A stretch of 64,000 bases of DNA from Bradyrhizobium acaciae. Its GTDB lineage: Bacteria > Pseudomonadota > Alphaproteobacteria > Rhizobiales > Xanthobacteraceae. The position numbers were made by a program, and so were the translations under genes. A model generated the notes under the pieces. The model had not been told where the DNA came from, did not search any database, and saw only the letters and a program-made list of their open reading frames with translations. The stretch's first letter is position 1. Every line of letters starts with the position of its first letter. Positions 32,665 through 41,715 of the stretch are shown here, in pieces. Location of the stretch: the NCBI RefSeq assembly GCF_020889785.1, contig NZ_JACMYK010000011.1, forward strand, positions 1 to 64,000, written 5' to 3'.

Positions 32665-35600
32665 CTACCACGCATCGATGCACGGGCGCTTCCGCACCGT
32701 CCGCGGCTCCGGCTTCGGCACCGAGCGGAGGCCGGCCATGATCCAGTGCCGGGTGTCGGCGGGATCGATCACCTCGTCGATCTCCAGCACCGAGGCGATC
32801 GAGACGGCCTTGCCGTTGGCGTAGAGCTCGGCGACCTTGGTCTGGAAATATTTCTCGCGCTCGACCGGATCCGCGATCGCTTCCATCTCCTTGCGGAAGC
32901 CGAGGCGGACATAGCCTTCGAGGCCCATGCCGCCGAACTCACCGGTCGGCCACGCCACCGTGAAGAACGAGGCGTGGAAGCCGCCGCCGATCATCGATTG
33001 TGCGCCGAGGCCGTAGCCCTTGCGCAGCACGATGCCGAACAGCGGCACCGTGATGCTGGCGCCGGTGACGAACATCCGCGCAACATGGCGCACGATCGCG
33101 GTCTTCTCGGCCTCAGGGCCGACCATGAAGCCCGGCGTGTCGCACAGCGAGACGATCGGGATATCGAAGGCGTCGCATAGCTGCATGAAGCGCGCGGCCT
33201 TGTCGCCGGCCGCCGCATCGATCGCGCCGCCGAGATGCTTCGGATTGTTGGCGATCAGGCCGAACGGCTTGCCTTCGATGCGGATGAACGCCGTGATCAT
33301 GCCGACGCCGAAATCCCTGCGGATCTCCAGCACCGAGCCTTCGTCGGCGATCAGGTCGATCACGTTGCGGATGTCATAGACGCGCAGGCGGTTTTCGGGA
33401 ATCGCACGGCGCAGCAGCCGCTGGTCCGGCGCCTTCCAGTGCTGCACCGCGCCCTGGAAGTAGGACAGATATTTCTGCGCCACCGTCGTGGCCTCTTCCT
33501 CGTCCTCGACCAGAATGTCGATCACGCCGTTCGGCGACTGGAATGAAACCGGGCCGACCTCGGCCGGATGATAGACGCCGAGCCCGCCGCCCTCGATCAT
33601 CGCCGGACCACCCATGCCGATTGAGGCATTCTTGGTGGCGATGATGACGTCGCAGACGCCGAGCATCGCGGCGTTGCCGGCGAAGCAATAGCCGGAGACC
33701 ACGCCGACCACGGGCACGAGGCCCGAGAGTTTTGCGAACTGCACGAAGGACGGACCGTCGAGGCCGGTCATGCCGAGCCGGTCGGTATCGCCGGGACGGC
33801 CGCCGCCGCCCTCGGCATAGAACACCAGCGGCATGCGCCATTGCTCGGCGAGGCCGAGCATGCGGTCGATCTTCTTGTGGTTCATGTGCCCTTGGGTGCC
33901 GGCGAGCACGGTGTAGTCGTAGGAGATCACCATGCAGCGAGCGCCGTCGGCGCCGAAGTCTTTGGCGTTGACGGTCGCGACGCCTGATATCAGGCCGTCG
34001 GCCGGCGTGTTCTTGATCAGGTCCTCGACCTTGCGGCGCCGGCGTTGCGCTGCGATCGCGAGCGAGCCGTATTCGACGAACGAGCCTTCGTCGACCAGCT
34101 GCGCGATGTTCTCGCGCGCGGTGCGCTGGTTGGTCTTGCGGCGGCGCTCGACCGAGGCCGGGCGGTTCTCGTCCAGCGTGATCGCCTTGCGCGCGATCAG
34201 CTCGCCAAGGTCAGGGCGGATGTGATCGAGATCGATCGCGGCTGCTTCTTCTGCGGCATGGCCGTCGACTTCGGCCGGCTCCAGGAACAGGATCGGCTCG
34301 CCATGCATCAGGGTGATGCCGGGGCCGCCGGCGATCTTCGTCACCCGGCCGCCATGCGGCGCGGTGACCAGATGCTCCATCTTCATCGATTCCAGCACTG
34401 CGATCTGCTGGCCGGGCCGAACCAGATCGCCCTCCGCGACCTCGATCGCCACGATCGTGCCTTGGAGCGGCGCCGCCACCGGAAGCGATCCCTCGGGCGC
34501 CGCCTCGATGACAGCAGTCTTGGTCACAGCCGCCTCGCTCACCTCGAGCAGCGGCGCGGCATGCTCCTGCGCGGCGCCGACCAACGCCGCGACATGGGTA
34601 TCGATGAAGTTGGTGCTGATCTTGTTCCGGCCAAAGCTCTGGTGCGCCAGGATTGCACCGAGCAGCGGGATGTTGGTGGCGACGCCGCCGATCCGGAATT
34701 CGCGCAGGGTGCGCGATGCCTTGTGCACCAATTCGATCCATTTCGGGCCCGGCGAATGCACGATAACCTTTGCCAGCAGCGAGTCGAACGCGGCGCTGGT
34801 CCGGTAGCCGGAATAGCCGAACGTATCGACGCGGACGCCGGGGCCGGACGGCAGGTCGAACACGCTAAGCGTGCCGCCGGTCGGCTTTGTCAGCCCCTTC
34901 TCGTCCATCACCTCCATGTTGACGCGGAGCTGCATCGCATAGCCGCGCGGCAGCGGCACCGCTGATTGCGCCAGCCCGAGCGAGGCCAGCGTGGCGCCGG
35001 CGGCGACCGCAAGCTGCGACCGCACGAGGTCGACGCCGAGCACCTCTTCAGTGACGGTGTGCTCGACCTGGAGCCGCGGATTGGCCTCGATGAAGGCGAA
35101 GGCGCCCTCGCCTTCGCCCGCCTCATCATCGACGAGAAATTCGAAGGTGCCGAGATTGTCGTAGCGCGTGGCGGTCGCGAGCTGCTTCGCCGCCTCGATG
35201 ATGCGCGCGCGCAGGCCCTCGCTCAATGATGGACTCGGCGCCACCTCGATGAGCTTCTGGTTGCGGCGCTGGATGGTGCATTCGCGCTCCCAGAGATGGC
35301 TGATGGCGCCATGACGGTCGCCGATGATCTGCACCTCGATATGACGGGCTTTTCGGATCAGCCGCTCGACATAGACCGCATCGCTGCCGAAAGCCGCCTT
35401 GGCCTCCGACTGGCAGCGCGCATAGGCCTCGTCGAGCTTGGCGGCATCCTCGACCACCCGCATGCCGCGTCCGCCGCCGCCGGCGATCGCCTTGACCATC
35501 ACCGCGGCATTCGTGCCGAGCGAGGCGAAGAAGGCCTTTGCCTCGTCGAGCGACGTCGCACCCGCGGTGCCGGCAATGATCGGCACGCCGCATTTTTTGG

Positions 35601-35967
35601 CCAGCGCCTTCGCCTTGGCCTTGTCGCCGAACAGATCGAGCGCCTCCGGCGACGGGCCGACGAAGACGATCTTCTCCTCGGCGCAGCGCCGCGCCAGCTG
35701 GGTGTTCTCGCTGAGGAAGCCGTAACCCGGATGCAGCGCGTCGCAGCCTGCGGCCTTGGCGGCCGCGATCACGGCCTCCATGTCGAGATAGGCGCGCGCG
35801 CCGCGGCCGGGAATCTCGTGCGCCTCATCGGCGGAGCGGACATGCAGCGAAGCTGCATCGTCGGCGGGATAGATCGCGACCGTGGCAAGGCCGCTATCGG
35901 CCGCGGCGCGGGCAATGCGGATCGCGATCTCACCGCGGTTGGCAATCAGCAATTTCTTGAAGGACAT
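32665..35967 (-). CDS. Single-chain biotin-dependent acyl-CoA carboxylase (BC-BCCP-CT fusion)
   Basis: This 1100-residue protein holds all three parts of an acyl-CoA carboxylase. Residues 1-450 are biotin carboxylase (KLLIANRGEIAIRIARAA, GGGGRGMRVV, FIEANPRLQVEHTVTEE). Biotin is attached at Lys529 in ESMKMEH. Residues about 600-1090 are the carboxyltransferase (GGGGRPGDTDR, GYCFAGNAAMLGVCDVI, CDTPGFMVGPEAE). The layout matches single-chain long-chain-type acyl-CoA carboxylases, not the multisubunit ACC used for fatty-acid synthesis. The substrate is unknown. It lies downstream of a peptide-type ABC importer and a CoA-transferase, separated from them by a repeat. Confidence 0.92.
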   Translation of the reverse strand: MSFKKLLIANRGEIAIRIARAAADSGLATVAIYPADDAASLHVRSADEAHEIPGRGARAYLDMEAVIAAAKAAGCDALHPGYGFLSENTQLARRCAEEKIVFVGPSPEALDLFGDKAKAKALAKKCGVPIIAGTAGATSLDEAKAFFASLGTNAAVMVKAIAGGGGRGMRVVEDAAKLDEAYARCQSEAKAAFGSDAVYVERLIRKARHIEVQIIGDRHGAISHLWERECTIQRRNQKLIEVAPSPSLSEGLRARIIEAAKQLATATRYDNLGTFEFLVDDEAGEGEGAFAFIEANPRLQVEHTVTEEVLGVDLVRSQLAVAAGATLASLGLAQSAVPLPRGYAMQLRVNMEVMDEKGLTKPTGGTLSVFDLPSGPGVRVDTFGYSGYRTSAAFDSLLAKVIVHSPGPKWIELVHKASRTLREFRIGGVATNIPLLGAILAHQSFGRNKISTNFIDTHVAALVGAAQEHAAPLLEVSEAAVTKTAVIEAAPEGSLPVAAPLQGTIVAIEVAEGDLVRPGQQIAVLESMKMEHLVTAPHGGRVTKIAGGPGITLMHGEPILFLEPAEVDGHAAEEAAAIDLDHIRPDLGELIARKAITLDENRPASVERRRKTNQRTARENIAQLVDEGSFVEYGSLAIAAQRRRRKVEDLIKNTPADGLISGVATVNAKDFGADGARCMVISYDYTVLAGTQGHMNHKKIDRMLGLAEQWRMPLVFYAEGGGGRPGDTDRLGMTGLDGPSFVQFAKLSGLVPVVGVVSGYCFAGNAAMLGVCDVIIATKNASIGMGGPAMIEGGGLGVYHPAEVGPVSFQSPNGVIDILVEDEEEATTVAQKYLSYFQGAVQHWKAPDQRLLRRAIPENRLRVYDIRNVIDLIADEGSVLEIRRDFGVGMITAFIRIEGKPFGLIANNPKHLGGAIDAAAGDKAARFMQLCDAFDIPIVSLCDTPGFMVGPEAEKTAIVRHVARMFVTGASITVPLFGIVLRKGYGLGAQSMIGGGFHASFFTVAWPTGEFGGMGLEGYVRLGFRKEMEAIADPVEREKYFQTKVAELYANGKAVSIASVLEIDEVIDPADTRHWIMAGLRSVPKPEPRTVRKRPCIDAW

Positions 35968-35985
35968 GATCGGTTCCGTGAGTTG

Positions 35986-36145
35986 CTCACCTCGCCCCGC
36001 TTGCGGGGAGAGGTCGAAGCCGAAGCAAAGCGTAGGCTTCGGGTGAGGGGGAGTCTGCGCAAGCGAGCCCGCGGAGAGCCCCCCTCACCCGAAATTCGCG
36101 CTCCGCGCAAATTTCGACCTCTCCCCGCAAGCGGGGCGAGGTGAA
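35986..36145. repeat. Inverted repeat, CACCTCGCCCCGC / GGGGAGAGG family, copy 4
   Basis: Long, nearly symmetrical copy: CTCACCTCGCCCCGCTTGCG then GGGGAGAGGTCGAAGCC, GGCTTCGGGTGAGGGGG, followed by CCCCCTCACCCGAAATTCGC, AATTTCGACCTCTCCCCG and CAAGCGGGGCGAGGTGAA. It separates the ABC permease gene from the carboxylase gene, so it could act as an attenuating stem between them. Confidence 0.88.
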
Positions 36146-36177
36146 TGGAGCGCGGCAGCAAATAGGCACCTGCATGT

Positions 36178-37062
36178 CTAGCGATCCTTCATGGTCGGAT
36201 CGAGCACGACACGCAAGGACTCCCCGAGCGCATTGAAGGCCAGGGAGACGACGAGAATGGCAAGCCCCGGCGCATACATCTGCTCCGGGGCGATTTCCAT
36301 GTATTGATAGGCGCGCGCCAGCATGGCGCCCCAGCTCGGGTCCGGCGGCTGGATGCCGAGGCCGAGGAACGACAGGCTGGCTTCGGCCAAGAGCGCCGCG
36401 GCGAGCAGGAGGGTCACCTGCACGATGACCGGCTGCAGCGTGTTCGGCAGCACGTGGCGCCAGAGGATGTGCCAGGTCGGCGCGCCAAAACCTTTGGACG
36501 CATCGACATAAAGCTCCTGCCGCACGATCAGCGTACGGGCGCGGACGATGCGCGCCAACGCGGGAAACATCGTGATGCCGATGGCGATCATGCCGTTGGT
36601 CAGCCCGATGCCGAGCGCGCCGGTGACCGCGATCGCCAGCACGATGGCGGGGAACGACAGGAAGGTGTCGATGATGCGGCTGATGATGTCGTCGATCCAG
36701 CCGCCGAAATAGCCGGCGATCAGGCCGACCGGCAGCCCGATCAGAACCGCGACGCCGACCGCAAGCAGGCTGGCATAGACGGTGGCCGGCGCGCCGTAGA
36801 TCAGGCGGGAGAAGATGTCGCGGCCGAGATCGTCGGTGCCGAGCAGATGCAGCGGCCCCGGCGGCGCCAGCATGTTGTTGACGTCCTGCGCGGTCGGCGC
36901 GTAGGGCGCGATCCAGGGCGCGCCGATGGCGACGACAACGAGCACCAGCAACACCAGGATCGACAGCGCGGCGCGCAGATCCCCGGCGAGCCAGCGCAGG
37001 AAACGCCGCAGCCGGGTCGGCCTGGCCGGTGGTTTCAGGGATGCGAGCGCGGTGTCGGTCAT
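36178..37062 (-). CDS. ABC transporter permease, dipeptide/oligopeptide type (DppC-like)
   Basis: This 294-residue permease has about six membrane spans and the DppC pattern: N-terminal cytoplasmic tail, then GAPWIAPYAPTAQDVNN, LLGTDDLGRDIFSRLIYGA and the EAA loop ASKGFGAPTWHILWRHVLPN. It starts at MTDTALASL; the ATG overlaps the upstream permease stop by ATGA. It is the last transporter gene before the repeat and the carboxylase. Substrate type is uncertain: the family also moves nickel, haem precursors and opines. Confidence 0.9.
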   Translation of the reverse strand: MTDTALASLKPPARPTRLRRFLRWLAGDLRAALSILVLLVLVVVAIGAPWIAPYAPTAQDVNNMLAPPGPLHLLGTDDLGRDIFSRLIYGAPATVYASLLAVGVAVLIGLPVGLIAGYFGGWIDDIISRIIDTFLSFPAIVLAIAVTGALGIGLTNGMIAIGITMFPALARIVRARTLIVRQELYVDASKGFGAPTWHILWRHVLPNTLQPVIVQVTLLLAAALLAEASLSFLGLGIQPPDPSWGAMLARAYQYMEIAPEQMYAPGLAILVVSLAFNALGESLRVVLDPTMKDR

Positions 37063-38015
37063 TGCTCGATCCTCGGATCGACTGCCGCGCACAGGATATC
37101 GGTGACCAGATTGACCGCGATCACAACCACCACCATGGTGAAGACGACACCCTGTACGATCGGGAAATCACGCTGGATCGCGCCGCGCACGATCAGGCTG
37201 CCGAGGCCGGGAATCGCGAACACCGCCTCGATCACGACGGTCGCAGCCAGCATGCGGTTGACCAAGAGGCTGATGATCGTCAGCAGATTGACGCTGACAT
37301 TCTTCAGGCCGTGCTGCCAGAGGATGCGTGACATCGACAGCCCCTTGGCGTGCAGCGTGCGGACATATTGCGACGACAGCACCTCCAGCAGCGCGCCGCG
37401 GAGTTGGCGTGCGACCTCGGCCATGCCATAGGCCGCGATCGCGATCGCAGGCAGCAGCGCGTGTCGCATCGCGTCGACCGGCGATGCGCTGAAGGATTTT
37501 GCGCCGGTCGCCGGCAGCCAGTTCAGCTTCAGCGAGAATTCCGCGACCAGGATCATCGCGAGCCAAAATCCAGGCACTGCGACGCCGAGCGAGGCGAGCA
37601 TGCTGATCAGCTTGTCGACCCAGCCATTCGGTTTGATCGCCGCCAGCACGCCCATCGGAATGCCGGTGACCAGCGCCAGCAGCAGCGCGATCACCACGAT
37701 CAGCAGCGTGTTCGGGAAGGCGCGGCCGATCGAAACCGCGACCTTCTCGCCGGTCAGCAGCGATTGCGAGAGATCGCCCTGCGCGACATGGCCGAGCCAG
37801 GCGCCATATTGCACCAGGAACGGCCGGTCGAGGCCGTAGATTGTCCTGATCTCGGTAATCCGCGCGTCGGTCGCGTTGTCGCCCGCCAGCGTCACGGCGA
37901 TGTCGCCGGGCACCAGCTTGAGCAGCGAGAACACCATGAAGGTCGCGAGCACGATCACGGGCAGCGCCTGCACGAGGCGGCTGCCGATGACCTTGATCGG
38001 TGACCGTCGCGCCAT
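37059..38015 (-). CDS. ABC transporter permease, dipeptide/oligopeptide type (DppB-like)
   Basis: This 318-residue permease has about six spans and the DppB features LVQALPVIVLATFMVFSLLK at the start, YGLDRPFLVQYGAWLGHVAQGDLS in part, and the EAA loop RTLHAKGLSMSRILWQHGLKN. It ends ILCAAVDPRI. Its start lies 3 bp after the binding-protein stop and its stop overlaps the DppC-like gene, so all are translated together. Confidence 0.91.
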   Translation of the reverse strand: MARRSPIKVIGSRLVQALPVIVLATFMVFSLLKLVPGDIAVTLAGDNATDARITEIRTIYGLDRPFLVQYGAWLGHVAQGDLSQSLLTGEKVAVSIGRAFPNTLLIVVIALLLALVTGIPMGVLAAIKPNGWVDKLISMLASLGVAVPGFWLAMILVAEFSLKLNWLPATGAKSFSASPVDAMRHALLPAIAIAAYGMAEVARQLRGALLEVLSSQYVRTLHAKGLSMSRILWQHGLKNVSVNLLTIISLLVNRMLAATVVIEAVFAIPGLGSLIVRGAIQRDFPIVQGVVFTMVVVVIAVNLVTDILCAAVDPRIEQ

Positions 38016-38018
38016 CGC

Positions 38019-39566
38019 TTAGCCTTCCAACCAGACGTCGTCGTATTTCGGCTTGCCGAGCAGATTGGGCCGATAGCCCTGCACCTTCTTGTTCATGGCG
38101 ACCAGCTCGAACTGGAACGCAAGCGGCACGACGAAGGCATTCTCCATCACCAGCCGCTGCACGGTGGAGAAGGCCTTGCGCCTGACCTCAATATCCTCGG
38201 ACGCGCGCGATTCCTTGATCGCGGCTTCGAGCTCGGGCGGCACCGGCGCACGTCCGCCATTGTAATAGGCATCCTTGGTGAACATCAGCGAATAGGTCAG
38301 GCTCGGATCGGGCCGTCCGGTCCAGGCCGAAAGCAACCCGGCTCCCTTCTTTTCCGGACCGAAGAAGGCTGCAGAGGCTTCCGCGACAGTGCCGTTGACG
38401 AACTTCACGTTGATACCGGCCTTGCGCAATTGCTCGAGCAGGATCTCTTCGCGCTGCACCGAATCCTGATCGGTGTAACCGCCGATCTCGATCGGGGTGC
38501 CTTCCTTGAAGCCCGCTTCGGCGAGCAGCTTGCGCGCCTTGTCGGGATCATAGGGATAGAGCTTGGCGACCTCGGCATCATAGGCCCAATGCGACTTCGG
38601 CAGGTTCATGTAGGCGGGTTCTGCGAGGCCGGCGAGCGCGGCCTTGGCGAAGGACTCGCGGTCGATCGCGAAGTTGAGCGCCTGGCGAACCTTGATGTTG
38701 TCGAACGGCGGCCTGGCCCAGTTCAGGAAGATCTGGAACACATAGAGCGTCGGGCCGTGCACCACCTTGACGCTCGAAGCGCGCTCGATGATCGCCTTCT
38801 GCCGCGGCGGCAGCTGATAGATCAGGTCGTTCTGGCCGGCGGTGACCGAACGAGCGCCGGTGGTGAGCTCGGGAATGATCGAGATTTCGATGCCGTCGGG
38901 ATACGGCCGATTCGGTTTCCAGTATTTCTCGTTGCGCTTGACTACGATCTTCTCCCCGTCGGCCCAGCTCACGAAGGCATAGGCGCCGGCGCCGACCGGC
39001 TTGCGGGTGACGACGCCGCCTTCGGCCGCCTTCAGCGCAGTGGGCGACACCATCATGCCGGCGCGGTCGGAGAGAATGCCGGGCAGCGCGGTGTCGGGCG
39101 TCTTCAGCTTCAAGGTCACCTGCTGCGGGCCGGTGACCTCGACCGAGGCGACCGACAGCAGATCGGCCTTGATGTTCGACTTCGCATCGCCGCGGTTGCG
39201 ATCGAGGTTGAACTTGACGGCTTCACCGTCGAGCGGCGTGCCGTCATGGAAGGTGACCCCGGGGCGGATATTCAGCACCAGCGTATTGGGATCGGTGAAC
39301 TTCCAGCTCTCGGCAAGCCCCGGCTTCGGCTTCAGCGTGTCGAACTCCCATTCGGTCAGTGTGTCGTACATCGTGAACAGGAAGGCGTGATCGGAGCCGG
39401 CGCCGCCGGTTGCCGGATCGAGGCTCGACGGATTGGCCGGCGCCGAGATCCGCAAGGTGCCGCCCTTCTTCGGCGCGCCTTCCGCAAACGCACGGCCGCC
39501 GAGCGTGGTGCCAGCGAGTGCCGCCGAGATCAGCGCCATGGCCTCGCGTCGTGTCGTCATCGTCAT
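38019..39566 (-). CDS. ABC transporter substrate-binding protein, peptide type (SBP_bac_5)
   Basis: This 515-residue binding protein has a Tat-like signal (MTTRREAMALISAALAG, cleavage near AFAEG). The mature start KKGGTLRISAPANPSSLDPA and WEFDTLKPKPGLAESWKFT are typical of family 5 binding proteins for peptides, nickel or opines. The AYYNGGRAPVPPELEAAI segment near residue 430 fits too. It belongs to the five-gene importer here. I start at MTMTTRREA, supported by GGAG; the longer frame runs into a repeat. Substrate is not readable. Confidence 0.92.
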   Translation of the reverse strand: MTMTTRREAMALISAALAGTTLGGRAFAEGAPKKGGTLRISAPANPSSLDPATGGAGSDHAFLFTMYDTLTEWEFDTLKPKPGLAESWKFTDPNTLVLNIRPGVTFHDGTPLDGEAVKFNLDRNRGDAKSNIKADLLSVASVEVTGPQQVTLKLKTPDTALPGILSDRAGMMVSPTALKAAEGGVVTRKPVGAGAYAFVSWADGEKIVVKRNEKYWKPNRPYPDGIEISIIPELTTGARSVTAGQNDLIYQLPPRQKAIIERASSVKVVHGPTLYVFQIFLNWARPPFDNIKVRQALNFAIDRESFAKAALAGLAEPAYMNLPKSHWAYDAEVAKLYPYDPDKARKLLAEAGFKEGTPIEIGGYTDQDSVQREEILLEQLRKAGINVKFVNGTVAEASAAFFGPEKKGAGLLSAWTGRPDPSLTYSLMFTKDAYYNGGRAPVPPELEAAIKESRASEDIEVRRKAFSTVQRLVMENAFVVPLAFQFELVAMNKKVQGYRPNLLGKPKYDDVWLEG

Positions 39567-39589
39567 GGCGTCGTCTCCAGTTTTGCTTG

Positions 39590-39638
39590 GAGCATGATCT
39601 TGTCGGAAAGCTGCTACACACTTTTCCGGGTCATGCTC
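39590..39638. repeat. Short inverted repeat, GAGCATGATC...GTCATGCTC
   Basis: Arms GAGCATGATCTTGTCGGAAA and TTTTCCGGGTCATGCTC face each other across about 12 bases. The right arm runs into the stop codon of the upstream ATPase gene (TAG at 39638-39640). I recognise the type from Bradyrhizobium-like genomes, where it is common next to gene ends. It separates the ATPase from the binding-protein gene within the operon. Confidence 0.75.
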
Positions 39639-40642
39639 TAGTTGTTCGAAAAATTCGGGCGGTCGGCGAAATGGCAGGCCACCCAGTGATCGGGCTTCAG
39701 CTCGCGCCACTCCGGCACCCGCTCGGTGCAGAGCGGCTGTGCGTGCGGGCAGCGGGTGCGGAAGCGGCAGCCCGAGGGCGGATCAATCGGGCTCGGCACC
39801 TCTCCCTGCAGCACGATGCGGCTCTCCTGCCGCATCGACGACGGCAGCGGTCGCGGCTCGGCGGAGAGCAGCGCGATGGTGTAGGGATGCAGCGGCCGCT
39901 CGGCGACCTCCTCGGTGGGCCCGAGTTCGACGAACTGGCCGAGATACATCACCGCGACGCGCTCGCTGATATGCGCGACCACGGCGAGATCATGCGTGAT
40001 GAAGACGTAGGTGAGCCCGAGGTCGCGCTGCAGGTCGGCGAACAGATTGAGCACGTCACCGCGGATCGACATGTCGAGCGCGGCCACCACCTCGTCGCAG
40101 ACGATCAGTTTTGGCTTCAACGTCAGCGCGCGGGCGATCACCACGCGCTGCTTCTGGCCGCCGGAGAGCTGATGCGGATAGCGCTCGCCGAACTCCTGCG
40201 GCAGGCCGACGCGCTCCAGCGCCTCCCGCGCCTGCCGCTCGCGCTCAGTACGGCTGCCGACACGGGCGAGCTCCAGCGGCTCCAGCACCGAGGCCAGGAT
40301 GGTCATGCGCGGGTTCAGCGCGGCGTTCGGGTCCTGGAAGATGATCTGGTAGTCGCGGCGATGGCTCTGGAATTCCCGCCGCGGCAGCGCCAGCGGATCG
40401 ATGCCGTCGTGCAGGATGGCACCGGCGCTGGGATTGAGCAGAAACACCAGCGCGCGGCCGATCGTGGTCTTGCCCGAGCCTGACTCACCGATGATGCCGA
40501 AGGTCTCGCCGCGGCGGACATCGAAATTGACGCCGTCGACCGCCTTCACGGTGGCGCGGCGGTCCGAGGTCTGGAAGCGGACCTGGAGGTCGCGCACCGA
40601 AATGATCGCGTCGCGGCGGGGCTCGGCTGTAGCTGCGGTCAT
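39638..40642 (-). CDS. ABC transporter ATPase, dipeptide type (DppF-like)
   Basis: This 334-residue ATPase has Walker A GESGSGKTTIG, signature LSGGQKQRV and Walker B LIVCDEVVAALD. The C-terminal oligopeptide-type extension has CRFRTRCPHAQPLC, a Cys-containing pattern frequent in DppD/DppF. The start MTAATAEPR overlaps the upstream ATPase stop (ATGA). The alternative, longer frame lies over the end of that gene. It pairs with the DppD-like ATPase. Confidence 0.92.
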   Translation of the reverse strand: MTAATAEPRRDAIISVRDLQVRFQTSDRRATVKAVDGVNFDVRRGETFGIIGESGSGKTTIGRALVFLLNPSAGAILHDGIDPLALPRREFQSHRRDYQIIFQDPNAALNPRMTILASVLEPLELARVGSRTERERQAREALERVGLPQEFGERYPHQLSGGQKQRVVIARALTLKPKLIVCDEVVAALDMSIRGDVLNLFADLQRDLGLTYVFITHDLAVVAHISERVAVMYLGQFVELGPTEEVAERPLHPYTIALLSAEPRPLPSSMRQESRIVLQGEVPSPIDPPSGCRFRTRCPHAQPLCTERVPEWRELKPDHWVACHFADRPNFSNN

Positions 40643-41715
40643 TGGCGCGCAACCCTGGCGCTGGCGGAAGTGTCCGGCGGATGCAGCGCGCCGGGCAGAT
40701 TGAGCTCGGCAAAGCGCCAGCAACGCACCTTGCGGCCGCCGCCGGCATCCTGCAGCTTCTGCTCGGCCTCGCAGCCTTTGGTCGCATGCGCGCAGCGGGC
40801 GCGGAAGCGGCAGCCGGCCGGCATCTCGGCGATCGACGGCACCCGGCCCGGGATCGACGGCAGCCGGCCGTGACGCGGGCTCAAATGCGGCAACGAGCGC
40901 AGCAGGCCCGACGTATAGGGATGCAGCGGCCGCACCAGCGCCTCGTCGACGGTGGCGTCCTCGATCACCTCGCCGGCATACATCGTGATCATCCGCGTGC
41001 AGGTCTCGGCGACGACGCCGAGATCGTGGGTGATCAGCATCAGCGCGGTCTTCGAGGTCTCGCTGATGTCGCGCAGCAGCTCGAGGATCTGCGCCTGCAC
41101 CGTGACGTCGAGCGCGGTGGTCGGCTCGTCCGCGATCAGAAGCTGCGGCCCGCAGATCAGGCTGGCCGCGATCATCACGCGTTGGCGCATGCCGCCGGAG
41201 AGCTGATGCGGATAATCGTCGATCCGCCGCTCCGGCGAGGCGATGCCGACGCGGCGCAGCATCTCCAGCGTCCTGGCGCGCGCCTCCTCCTCGCCGACAT
41301 TGCTGTGGACCCGCAGCGTCTCCGCGATTTGATGGCCGACCGTGAAGACCGGATCGAGCGCGCTCATCGGCTCCTGGAAGATCATCGCGATCCGCTTGCC
41401 GCGGATGGCACGCATCTGCCGCGCGCTACAGGAGGCGAGATCGACGCCGTCGAACAGGATCCTGCCATCGAGGCCGGCAAAATTGCCCGGCAGCAGGCGC
41501 AGGATCGAGAGGCCGGTGATGGTCTTGCCGCAGCCGCTCTCGCCGACGATGCCGACGCGCTCGCCGGGCGCGATGTCGAAGTCGATCCGGCGCGTCGCCT
41601 GCCAGATGCCCTGCGTGGTCTTGAAACGGATGCCGAGCCCGCGCACGGACAGCAGCGGCCGCGCGCCCTCGCGCGCAACCTCCGACTTGCGCAGTGCCGG
41701 CTGGCCTTCTCCCAT
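40639..41715 (-). CDS. ABC transporter ATPase, dipeptide type (DppD-like)
   Basis: This 358-residue ATPase has Walker [12 protein letters not shown], signature LSGGMRQRV and Walker [13 protein letters not shown]. Its C-terminal extension shows [14 protein letters not shown]. The ATG ([10 protein letters not shown]) overlaps the CoA-transferase stop in TGATG; a TTG one codon upstream is the only other choice. Translation is coupled to the CoA-transferase gene, which ties CoA activation to uptake. Confidence 0.92.
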   Translation of the reverse strand: MGEGQPALRKSEVAREGARPLLSVRGLGIRFKTTQGIWQATRRIDFDIAPGERVGIVGESGCGKTITGLSILRLLPGNFAGLDGRILFDGVDLASCSARQMRAIRGKRIAMIFQEPMSALDPVFTVGHQIAETLRVHSNVGEEEARARTLEMLRRVGIASPERRIDDYPHQLSGGMRQRVMIAASLICGPQLLIADEPTTALDVTVQAQILELLRDISETSKTALMLITHDLGVVAETCTRMITMYAGEVIEDATVDEALVRPLHPYTSGLLRSLPHLSPRHGRLPSIPGRVPSIAEMPAGCRFRARCAHATKGCEAEQKLQDAGGGRKVRCWRFAELNLPGALHPPDTSASARVARQ